Shown here piece by piece: positions 40,343 through 49,332 of a stretch of DNA of 64,000 bases (its first letter is position 1; each line of letters opens with the position of its first letter). The stretch is from assembly GCA_011390885.1 (NCBI GenBank), contig JAABRO010000060.1, forward strand, positions 62,001-126,000. The letters are read 5' to 3'. Made by a program: the position numbers and the translations under genes. The DNA is from Gemmatimonas sp. GTDB lineage: Bacteria > Gemmatimonadota > Gemmatimonadetes > Gemmatimonadales > Gemmatimonadaceae. The notes below the pieces were generated by a model. It was not told the DNA's origin. It searched no databases and was given only the letters and a program-made list of their open reading frames with translations.

Positions 40343-42628
40343 TCAGCGTTCCAGCCGGAACCCGGGATCGAGCGCGGGGCGTCGATCTGACGTGGCCGCC
40401 AGCCAGCCCGCGCCGTACAGCCAGCGTGTCATGCGCGTGAGCTTGGCGTAGTCGATGCGCTGAGGCTCGTCGCGCGGCGTGTGGTAGTCGGCGTGCAGCA
40501 GGCTCGTGAAGAAGAGTGCCGGCACGTTGGCGCGCGCGTAGGGCAGGTGGTCGGAGCGGAAGTACCACCCTTCGGGGTGCGACGGCCGGTCCCACAGCGA
40601 GTCGAGCGCGAAGCGTCCGGTGAGGTCGTTGGCACGCAGGGCCATGGCCACGAGCTCGGACGAGTTGCGATGCGGCGGCTGCACACCGAGCAGTGCGGCC
40701 GAATCGGGGCTGTTGCGGCCGAGCATGTCGCCGTTGAGCACGGCCACGATGCGGTCGAGCGGCACCACCGGATTGCGCACATGGTAGTTGGAGCCGAGCA
40801 GCCCGCGCTCCTCCGCGCCGTGGTACACGAACAGCGCCGAGCGTCGCCCCGGCTGTTGCGTGAAGGCGCGCGCGATCGCGAGTAGCGCCACGCTGGTGGT
40901 GCCGTTGTCGTCGGCGCCGTTCCACGTGCTGTCGCCGCCGATGTCGTAGCGCGCGCCGTCGTGATCCTGGTGGCTGCTGAACAGCACGTGCTCGTCGCGC
41001 AGCGCCGGGTCGGTGCCGCGTACCCGTCCCACGATGTTGAGCGACGGATACGTGAACGATTCCTGATGCAGGTTGATCGCCGTGGGCTGCCCGACGGCCG
41101 TGCGCAGCCGTTCGCCGAGCGCGCGCCGCACGAGCAGGACCGGCGCGGCCGTTGCCGGCGCGCCACCCGTCGGCGTGTCCAATCGATAGGTGCCGCGGCC
41201 GGCGATGTTCGCCACGCCCTCGAACGCAAGCTCCGCCGTCGAGTCGGCTATCAGCAGCACAGCCACGGCCCCGCGGCGCGTGAGCGCAAAGCCCAGCGAC
41301 TGCATGGCCGAGCGTGCGTATCGGTACTCCGGCGAGTTCACGCTCGTCTCGCGCCGAGGCGTGGGGGGCGGCACGAGCTGCGCGATCGCCACCTTGCCGC
41401 GCACGTCGATGCTGGTGTCGCGACCGTCGCCGGCCCAGACGGAGGGCGCCGTGAGGGTGGTGGGCGTGGTGCCGGTCACCGCCACGTCGCGCCACATTGT
41501 GAAGGCCTCGTCGCCCACGCGCACCGTGCTCGACGCGCCGATGCGTGTGCGGCGCAGGTCGAACCACTGGAAGTACGACCCGTCGTCGCCCATCGGCTCG
41601 AGGCCGATGCGTCGCAACTGCTCGGCGATCCACACCGAAGCGCGCAGTTCGTCGATCGTGCCCGCTTCGCGCCCGCGCAGCGCGTCACCGCCGAGCAGCA
41701 TGAGGTCGCGGCGCAGGTCGCTCTCACGGATCGCCGCCTGTGCGCTCGGCAGGGTGTCCGTACCGGGGGCGGCGGTCAGCACCGCGCGCGCCCGCATGTC
41801 GTAGCGCGTGCCGGGCGACAGCTTCATGAAGGGGGCGCCGTTCGTGGGTCGTGTGCGGTCGTGCACGGCCACGTCGGCCTTGCCGATCACCTCGAAGCGG
41901 TCGCGCTGCACCACGATCGCCGTGCCCTCGGAAATGCCGATGCCGAGGTAGTCCGGGAACCTGTCCATCACGGGTATGAGGTCGTTCCACCGGTTGCGTG
42001 CGTCCACGTGCTGGTCGATTGCGGAGCGGCGCAGGAAGTCGAACGCGTTCTGATGCTCGGGCTCCGGCGCCATCATGATCTGCGCGCCGGCGACCGCGCC
42101 GCGCACCAGGTACGAGCCTTGGATCGTGGCACCGGCCGAGCTGCCGCCGATCACGCCGCCGCGTGCGAGCACGTCGTGGAACGCGCGGTAGGTGCGTGTG
42201 CCGGCGTACGAGTCCACGAGGTTCCACTGGCGGCCGCCGTTGAACCACACGCCCCGTGCGTCGCGCACGGTGGCGGCGAACGCGTCCTGGTCGGCCACCT
42301 GCGGATCGTGCGTGTGCAGCATGTGCACGTTCGTGAGGCCGCGCGCCTTCCACGAGGCCAGCACGCGCTGGGCGTCGTATGGGATGAGCGCGCCGTCGCG
42401 TCCGCGGTTGCCCCCCGCCGTGGGCACGATCACGATCTTCGCGTCCGGTCCGCCAGCGAGCGCGATGAACCGCTCCACGATGCCGGTGCCATCGAGCTGG
42501 CCACCGCCAGCGATCACGAGGCTGCCGGTCGGCGGACCGTGCACGGGGGCGTCGGTGTCCTGCGCAGGCAGCACGGCACCGATCGGGAGCAGGAGCAGGG
42601 CGGCAATCGCGGAGCGGGCGAGACGCAT
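40343..42628 (-). CDS. Secreted fusion: cyanophycinase-like (S51) domain plus M28 aminopeptidase domain
   Basis: 761-residue exported protein with a signal peptide ending at about LPAQ (residue 23). Residues 35-285 match cyanophycinase-like S51 peptidases: LVIAGGGQLDGTG, VPTAGG, FNGGRQWNLVDSY and the nucleophile S164 in GSSAGATIQG. Residues 300-761 form an M28 zinc peptidase. Its likely ligands are H553 and D555 (SSHQDH), D573 or D574 (GADDNGT), E607 and E608 (GAEERG), D634 (NGDMLG) and H716 (YHTPRD), with a PA-like insertion between. Cyanophycinases cut beta-Asp-Arg polymers into dipeptides and M28 enzymes release amino acids, so one chain could do both steps outside the cytoplasm. This is inference; S51 relatives with other substrates exist. 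Confidence 0.85.
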   Translation of the reverse strand: MRLARSAIAALLLLPIGAVLPAQDTDAPVHGPPTGSLVIAGGGQLDGTGIVERFIALAGGPDAKIVIVPTAGGNRGRDGALIPYDAQRVLASWKARGLTNVHMLHTHDPQVADQDAFAATVRDARGVWFNGGRQWNLVDSYAGTRTYRAFHDVLARGGVIGGSSAGATIQGSYLVRGAVAGAQIMMAPEPEHQNAFDFLRRSAIDQHVDARNRWNDLIPVMDRFPDYLGIGISEGTAIVVQRDRFEVIGKADVAVHDRTRPTNGAPFMKLSPGTRYDMRARAVLTAAPGTDTLPSAQAAIRESDLRRDLMLLGGDALRGREAGTIDELRASVWIAEQLRRIGLEPMGDDGSYFQWFDLRRTRIGASSTVRVGDEAFTMWRDVAVTGTTPTTLTAPSVWAGDGRDTSIDVRGKVAIAQLVPPPTPRRETSVNSPEYRYARSAMQSLGFALTRRGAVAVLLIADSTAELAFEGVANIAGRGTYRLDTPTGGAPATAAPVLLVRRALGERLRTAVGQPTAINLHQESFTYPSLNIVGRVRGTDPALRDEHVLFSSHQDHDGARYDIGGDSTWNGADDNGTTSVALLAIARAFTQQPGRRSALFVYHGAEERGLLGSNYHVRNPVVPLDRIVAVLNGDMLGRNSPDSAALLGVQPPHRNSSELVAMALRANDLTGRFALDSLWDRPSHPEGWYFRSDHLPYARANVPALFFTSLLHADYHTPRDEPQRIDYAKLTRMTRWLYGAGWLAATSDRRPALDPGFRLER

Positions 42629-42712
42629 GGGCCGGACGGCTGGAGGAAAGAAGAGGAAGTCTCACGGGAATCTCCCGCGGCGCGAGGCGGGCGTCCAGCG
42701 GCCGCGCGGGAA

Positions 42713-42732
42713 CGATGCGCCGCGATGCGCCG
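42713..42732. repeat. Tandem 10-bp repeat CGATGCGCCG, two copies
   Basis: Two adjacent copies (42713-42722 and 42723-42732) lie in the 176-base divergent region between the fusion peptidase and the DoxX gene. Function unknown; it could be a binding site or chance. Confidence 0.3.
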
Positions 42733-42804
42733 TAACCACGACAGGCACGCCACGTGCACGCGACCGCCCATGCACGTTCTTCCGATCGCTCCGACCCCTC
42801 GTTC

Positions 42805-43224
42805 ATGGCCACGAAGCCGTCACTCCTCCGCGCCGATTTCCTCCCCTCGAGCACCGACGTCGCCCTGCTCCTGCTGCGCGTGTGGCTCGGCGGCTCGCTG
42901 CTGTGGCTTCATGGCATGGGCAAGATCCCGCGCCTCATGGCCGACGAGGTGCGCTTCGCCAGCGTGGCTGGCCTCAGCCCCACGGTGTCGCTCACGCTCG
43001 CGGTCGTCGGCGAGGTGGTGGCGCCGGTGCTGCTCATCCTCGGGCTGGGCGCGCGCTGGGCGGCGTTCCTGTCGGCGGCCACGATGCTGGGCGCGTACGT
43101 GGTGGGACACGGCATGGCGCTCTCCGGTGAGCGCAGCGGCGAGCTGCCGTTCATCTTCCTGGCCGGCTTCCTCGCGCTGCTCATCGCCGGCCCCGGCCGC
43201 TTCAGCATCGACGGCCGACGCTGA
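42805..43224 (+). CDS. DoxX family membrane protein
   Basis: Small four-helix inner-membrane protein, 139 residues from the ATG chosen (a GTG at 42754 would add 17). Pattern: [21 protein letters not shown], then [35 protein letters not shown] and a final helix [15 protein letters not shown]. This matches the DoxX/SURF4-like fold with its Glu in the second helix and GARWAA turn. DoxX-like proteins are linked to quinone or thiol redox processes, but most members have no known function. It is followed 95 bases on by an acyl-CoA mutase gene, with no clear functional tie. Confidence 0.85.
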   Translation: MATKPSLLRADFLPSSTDVALLLLRVWLGGSLLWLHGMGKIPRLMADEVRFASVAGLSPTVSLTLAVVGEVVAPVLLILGLGARWAAFLSAATMLGAYVVGHGMALSGERSGELPFIFLAGFLALLIAGPGRFSIDGRR

Positions 43225-43319
43225 GCCGCCTCTGCGCAACAGCTGAACCGCCGCCGAGCGAGCGGCGCACTCGCGTTCGGCCGAGTCCCGATTTCCCGGT
43301 CGTCGGCCTAGGTTACGGC

Positions 43320-44915
<1,596 letters not shown>

Positions 44916-44917
44916 CA

Positions 44918-44943
44918 CGACGCGCGTGACGCGTCACGCGTCG
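44918..44943 (+). terminator. Nested palindromes after the mutase gene
   Basis: A perfect 12-base palindrome GTGACGCGTCAC (44926-44937) lies within an outer 7-bp inverted repeat (CGACGCG at 44918-44924, CGCGTCG at 44937-44943), three bases after the mutase stop. It is a probable terminator separating the mutase from the five-gene array. Confidence 0.45.
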
Positions 44944-44997
44944 GCGTTCTCCCGCGAACGGTGAAACCGCGCGCGCTGCGACGGGCGTAGGGACGGC

Positions 44998-46077
44998 GTG
45001 TACACCACCTGCCTCTTCTGCCACGCGGCGCTCGGCGCCAACGAGGTCATCGAGCATTTTCCGGTCGGTCGTCGCCTCGCGTTCGACGCCGACCAGGGGC
45101 GGCTCTGGGTGGTGTGCCCCAAGTGCGAGCGCTGGAACCTCACGCCGCTCGAGGAGCGCTGGGAGGCCATCGAGGAGGCCGAGCGTGCGTACCGCGCAAC
45201 CACGCGGCGCGTCGCCACCGACAACATCGCGCTGGCGCGGCTCTCCGAGGGGCTGGAGCTCGTGCGCATCGGGCGTCCACTGCGGCCGGAGTTTGCCGCG
45301 TGGCGCTACGGCGACCAGTTCGGGCGACGTCGGCGACGGCTGTGGACGTATTCGGCGATGGGCGTGGCGGCCGCGGCCGGCGTGATGGTGGGCGGACCGG
45401 CTGTGGGCCTCGGCGTCGGCGCGCTGTCGCAGGTCGTGAACTTCGGTCCGCTGCTGTGGCACTACTCCATGCCGACGGTGAGCGTGCGCGCGGCCAACGG
45501 CGACTGGATGCGCCTCAGCCGCGACGATCTCTACAAGGCGCGCTGGGAGCCGCGTGACGCCGGCCAGATGCTCGTGCGCTTTCGCCATCAGCGCTGGGTC
45601 GCCACCTCCGGTCTCGTCGCGAAGCTGGGCGTGCGGCAGAAGCCGCTCACAGGCAAGGAGGAGGCCACGCTCGTGGGTGAGGACGCGGTGCAGGCCATGG
45701 CGCGACTGCTCCCCGCGCTCAACCGTGGCGGCGGCGGCGCGCGCGATGTGGAGCAGGCGGTGGGACTCATCGAGGAGGCGGGCGACGTGCGGCGCGTCTT
45801 CGACCGCGCCAGCCGCTCCAAGCGGCGCTCCTCGCTCGAGGTCATGGCGTGGACCGGCGAATCGGCCAAGCCCGACGCCCTGATCACGCTCACGCGTCCC
45901 GTGCGCCTCGCGCTCGAGATGGCGCTGCACGAGGACGACGAGCGCCGCGCCATGGCCGGCGAACTGGGCGCGCTCTACGCGCGGTGGGAGGAGGCGGAGC
46001 GCGTGGCGCGCATTGCCGATCGTGAGCTGTCCGTGCTGCCGGGCGCCGCGGGCGCAGGGGCCGAGCCGTCCGCGTGA
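44998..46077 (+). CDS. Tandem zinc-ribbon membrane protein, copy 1
   Basis: First of five tandem paralogues; 359 residues, no family recognised. The N-terminus carries a four-cysteine ribbon (C5-x2-C8 and C40-x2-C43) with the shared IEHFPVGRRLAFD between the pairs. WNLTPLEERWEAIEEAE and TDNIALARL follow, up to AWRYG (about 103-107). A hydrophobic stretch (about 118-155) probably spans the membrane once or twice. The C-terminal half has ALARLLPALN-like and VEQAVGLIEEAGDVRRVF segments. The shared acidic helix LEMALHEDDERRAMAGELGALYARWEEAERVARIAD ends the family region. The GTG has AGGGA seven bases upstream, the best ribosome site of the array. It is the most divergent copy in the N-terminal block (ADQGRLWVV for GERGRLWAV). 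Confidence 0.85.
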   Translation: MYTTCLFCHAALGANEVIEHFPVGRRLAFDADQGRLWVVCPKCERWNLTPLEERWEAIEEAERAYRATTRRVATDNIALARLSEGLELVRIGRPLRPEFAAWRYGDQFGRRRRRLWTYSAMGVAAAAGVMVGGPAVGLGVGALSQVVNFGPLLWHYSMPTVSVRAANGDWMRLSRDDLYKARWEPRDAGQMLVRFRHQRWVATSGLVAKLGVRQKPLTGKEEATLVGEDAVQAMARLLPALNRGGGGARDVEQAVGLIEEAGDVRRVFDRASRSKRRSSLEVMAWTGESAKPDALITLTRPVRLALEMALHEDDERRAMAGELGALYARWEEAERVARIADRELSVLPGAAGAGAEPSA

Positions 46078-46159
46078 CGATCGTGGCGAGCACCGCGCAC
46101 GGCTGAGTCCGCTGGCGCTTCAACTTGCGAGCGCCATGCTCGCGGTGAATCGTTGCCGC

Positions 46160-47257
46160 GTGTTCTCCACCTGCCTGGTCTGCCACGGGTCACTCGGCGC
46201 CAACGACGCCATCGAGCACTTTCCGGTCGGTCGCCGTCTCGCGTTCGACGGCGAGCGCGGTCGGCTGTGGGCGGTGTGTCCGCACTGCCACCAGTGGAAC
46301 CTTGCGCCCATCGAGGAGCGCTGGGAGGCCATCGAGTCGTGCGAGCGCGCCTATCGCGGCACCCGACAGCGCGTGTCCACCGACAACATCGCGCTCGCGC
46401 GACTCAAGGACGGCACCGATCTCGTACGCATCGGGCAGCCGCTGCTGCCGGAGCTCGCCGCGTGGCGATACGGCGGGCGCTACCTCGCGCGTCAGCGGCG
46501 AGAGCTGGCAGTCGCCTTCGGCTCGCAATCCGTCTATGTGACGGCCATGTCCGCAAAGTGGATGCTGGGCGCTGCGATGCCGATTGGTGTGCTGGCCGGG
46601 ATCGGCGTGCTCACTGCAGCGATGCAATGGGGAGCGATCGCCGCGGAGGCACGCCGCCGCTGGCTGCCCCGCGGCATCGTCCATACCATGGAGCACGGTC
46701 CCCGAGCCGTCACCTACGGTGACTCCAAGGCCACGCGCGTTCGGCTCGACGCGGCGGGGCAGATGTCGATCGCACTGCGCTCGCGACCGGTCGTGCCGGC
46801 ACCGCGGCCGCTACGCGTGCTGGGGCTCCGCTACCTGTGGACCGGTGGTGCCGCCTCCGAGTCGTGGCACGGCGGCAGGGAAGCGCCGACGATGCTTGCG
46901 CCGCTGCTCGGCGCATCGCACGCCCACACGGCCTTCGGTCGTCGTCAGATCGATGAGGCCGTCAACGTGATGGTTGAGCGCGTGCAGCGCGTGGCCGAAC
47001 CGCCAGACCAGGCCGCCGTCCGCATGCTCACCGATCAGGCCACCGCGATCGGACGTCCCGGCGACTTCCCCAACGGTCGCCCGCTCGACAGCATTCCCAT
47101 GCGCGTGCGCCTCGCCGCCGAAATGGCCCTCCACGAAGACGACGAACGCCGCGCCCTCGCCGGCGAACTCGGCGCACTCTACCGCCGCTGGGAAGAGGCC
47201 GAGCGCATCGCGCGCATCGCCGACGGTGAACTCACGCGACTCCCGGATCGCGCGTAA
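46160..47257 (+). CDS. Tandem zinc-ribbon membrane protein, copy 2
   Basis: Second paralogue, 365 residues from a GTG chosen because it aligns exactly with the start of the other copies (FSTCLVCH). The frame is open further upstream, overlapping copy 1. Cysteines are at 5, 8, 40 and 43, with an extra His (CPHCHQW) next to the last. The hydrophobic middle (about 120-160: YVTAMSAKWMLGAAMPIGVLAGIGVLTAAM) has no sequence likeness to that of copy 1. The following region (about 165-320) is also distinctive. The C-terminal helix (LAAEMALHEDDERRALAGELGALYRRWEEAERIARIADGEL) is again conserved. An 82-base gap separates it from copy 1; the stop TAA is three bases before copy 3. Confidence 0.82.
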   Translation: MFSTCLVCHGSLGANDAIEHFPVGRRLAFDGERGRLWAVCPHCHQWNLAPIEERWEAIESCERAYRGTRQRVSTDNIALARLKDGTDLVRIGQPLLPELAAWRYGGRYLARQRRELAVAFGSQSVYVTAMSAKWMLGAAMPIGVLAGIGVLTAAMQWGAIAAEARRRWLPRGIVHTMEHGPRAVTYGDSKATRVRLDAAGQMSIALRSRPVVPAPRPLRVLGLRYLWTGGAASESWHGGREAPTMLAPLLGASHAHTAFGRRQIDEAVNVMVERVQRVAEPPDQAAVRMLTDQATAIGRPGDFPNGRPLDSIPMRVRLAAEMALHEDDERRALAGELGALYRRWEEAERIARIADGELTRLPDRA

Positions 47258-47260
47258 CGC

Positions 47261-48298
47261 ATGTTCTCCACTTGCCTCTTCTGCCACGCCGCACTCGGCG
47301 CGAACGATACCATCGAACACTTCCCCGTGGGCAAGCGCCTCGCCTTCGACGGCGAACGCGGTCGCCTCTGGGCGGTATGCCCACGCTGCGCACGCTGGAA
47401 TCTCGCGCCCATTCAAGAACGCTGGGAAGCACTCGAAGCCTGCGAGAAGGCGTACCGCGCGGCCACGAAGCGTGTCTCCACCGACAACATCGCGCTTGCG
47501 CGCTTGAAGGACGGCACCGACCTCGTGCGCATCGGGCAGCCGCTGCTGCCGGAGTATGCGGCGTGGCGGTATGGGGACATGGTGCGCAATCGCCGGCGTC
47601 GCTTCTTCAACGAGCAGGCCGGCACACTGTTTCTCAGCGCCGTTGGTGCAGGTATTCTCGGCACGGGGGTGGCGACGGGCGCCACCTCGGCGCTGCTCTC
47701 CCCCATCCTCACGCCGATCCTCTTGGCGTCAGGCGGCTTGGCCTGGTGGAGCCGCCGTCGTGCGCGGCGTCCCTTCGCGGCCGCGCTTCCCGGCAACGAT
47801 GTGGTCTCGCGGCGTCTTGCGGCGCAGCACCTCAGCGCTCGGCTCCGGCGGGAGACCGATGGCGCGTGGGTCATCGAGACAGACGCGAGCGCCTTGTCGT
47901 GGTGGCAACGACGCGCACCAGGAGGAGATGGCGCGTTTCGGCTCACGGGCTCGGCGGCACGGGCGGCGCTGCCACCGCTGCTTGCAGCCATGACGCCCTG
48001 GGGAGCCAACGCGGTCGAGGTGCGGGAGGGCGCCAACCTGTTCGAGCGCTCCCCCGATGTGGAGGCGCTCTTCGATGCCATCGCAAACAAGGCGTTCCTC
48101 GGCTCCGACATCTATCGCGGCGCGCTCAGTGTGGCCGATCCAGCGTCGAAGCTGGCGCTCGAAATGGCGCTGCACGATGAGGACGAACGCCGCGCCCTCG
48201 CCGGCGAACTCGGCGCGCTCTACGCCCGCTGGGAGGAGGCCGAGCGCATTGCGCGCATCGCGGACGGCGCACTTACGCGACTCGAGGGTCGCGAGTAA
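47261..48298 (+). CDS. Tandem zinc-ribbon membrane protein, copy 3
   Basis: Third paralogue, 345 residues, ATG start. The N-terminal ~105 residues are nearly identical to copies 4 and 5 (cysteines 5, 8, 40, 43; KRLAFDGERGRLWAVCPRC). The hydrophobic middle (about 120-163) has two likely membrane spans, LFLSAVGAGILGTGVATGA and LLSPILTPILLASGGLAWW, followed by a basic patch RRRARR. The later part contains AALPPLLAAMTPWGANAVEVREGANLFERSPDVEALFDAI, alignable with copy 4 throughout. The acidic tail helix ends the protein. Copies 3 and 4 are therefore the youngest pair. No good ribosome site precedes the ATG, so translation probably re-initiates after copy 2. Confidence 0.83.
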   Translation: MFSTCLFCHAALGANDTIEHFPVGKRLAFDGERGRLWAVCPRCARWNLAPIQERWEALEACEKAYRAATKRVSTDNIALARLKDGTDLVRIGQPLLPEYAAWRYGDMVRNRRRRFFNEQAGTLFLSAVGAGILGTGVATGATSALLSPILTPILLASGGLAWWSRRRARRPFAAALPGNDVVSRRLAAQHLSARLRRETDGAWVIETDASALSWWQRRAPGGDGAFRLTGSAARAALPPLLAAMTPWGANAVEVREGANLFERSPDVEALFDAIANKAFLGSDIYRGALSVADPASKLALEMALHDEDERRALAGELGALYARWEEAERIARIADGALTRLEGRE

Positions 48299-48301
48299 CG
48301 C

Positions 48302-49327
48302 ATGTTCTCCACCTGCCTCTTCTGCCACGCCTCGCTCGGCGCGAACGATACCATCGAACACTTCCCGGTGGGGAAGCGCCTCGCATTCGACGGCGAGCGT
48401 GGCCGGCTCTGGGCGGTGTGTCCACGGTGCGCACGCTGGAACCTCGCCCCCATCGAGGAACGCTGGGAGGCGCTCGAGGCATGCGAGAAGGCGTACCGCG
48501 CCGCCACGAAGCGTGTGTCCACCGACAACATCGCGCTGGCGCGACTCAAGGACGGCACCGACCTCGTGCGCATCGGGCGACCGCTGCTGCCGGAGTTTGC
48601 GGCGTGGCGATACGGCGATGCGGTGCGCGAGCGTCGGCGACGCGCGCTCGTGGATCAGTGGGGTGGCACGTTCGTCGGTGCCGTCGCGGCTGGCGCGATT
48701 GGGACTGCCATTGCGACGGGAGCGGCGCCGATGGCGGTGCTGTCGCCGCTTCTCATGGCCTCCGGCGGCCTCGCCTGGTGGCGAGGTCGCGGAACACGCC
48801 GGTCGTTCAGCGCTGTCTTGCCAGGTCGCGACGACGCCGCACGGCGACTCGCCACGCATCACTGGCGCACTCGGCTCGGCCGCGCGGACGACGGCACGTG
48901 GATGATCGAAGAGAGCAAGGGATACATGGACACGTGGCGAGGGCCGCGCGCCGATCCCCGCGCCGTGCGGCTCACCGGTGCTGCGGCGCGCGCTGCCTTG
49001 CCACCGCTGCTCGCCGCGATCATGCCGTGGGGGGGCAATGCGGTGGAGGTGCGGGAAGGCGCCGACCTGTTCGAGCGCACCCCCGATGTCGACGCCTTGT
49101 TCGACACCATCGCCAACCGAGCGTGGCTTGGCTCGGAGAGCTATCGGGGGGCGCTCGCGACGGCCAGCCCTGCGTCCACGCTCGCGCTGGAGATGGCCCT
49201 CCACGAGGACGACGAACGGCGCGCCCTCGCCGGCGAACTCGGTGCGCTCTACGCGCGCTGGGAGGAGGCGGAGCGCATCGCGCGCATCTCCGACGGCGAG
49301 CTCACGCGCGTCGCCGCGAAGGAGTAG
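48302..49327 (+). CDS. Tandem zinc-ribbon membrane protein, copy 4
   Basis: Fourth paralogue, 341 residues, closest to copy 3 over the whole length (for example NAVEVREGADLFERTPDVDALFD against the copy 3 equivalent). The zinc-ribbon cysteines, TDNIALARLKDGTDLVRIG and AWRYG are unchanged. The membrane segment (about 120-158) reads FVGAVAAGAIGTAIATGAAP and LLMASGGLAWW. Differences from copy 3 are concentrated between the membrane segment and AALPPLL (about 165-240), including a Trp-containing stretch (ESKGYMDTWRGP). It begins three bases after the copy 3 stop with the same TAACGCATG junction as copy 2/copy 3. Its 3' end carries AAGGAG just before the stop, which may serve copy 5. Confidence 0.83.
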   Translation: MFSTCLFCHASLGANDTIEHFPVGKRLAFDGERGRLWAVCPRCARWNLAPIEERWEALEACEKAYRAATKRVSTDNIALARLKDGTDLVRIGRPLLPEFAAWRYGDAVRERRRRALVDQWGGTFVGAVAAGAIGTAIATGAAPMAVLSPLLMASGGLAWWRGRGTRRSFSAVLPGRDDAARRLATHHWRTRLGRADDGTWMIEESKGYMDTWRGPRADPRAVRLTGAAARAALPPLLAAIMPWGGNAVEVREGADLFERTPDVDALFDTIANRAWLGSESYRGALATASPASTLALEMALHEDDERRALAGELGALYARWEEAERIARISDGELTRVAAKE

Positions 49328-49332
49328 CGCGC

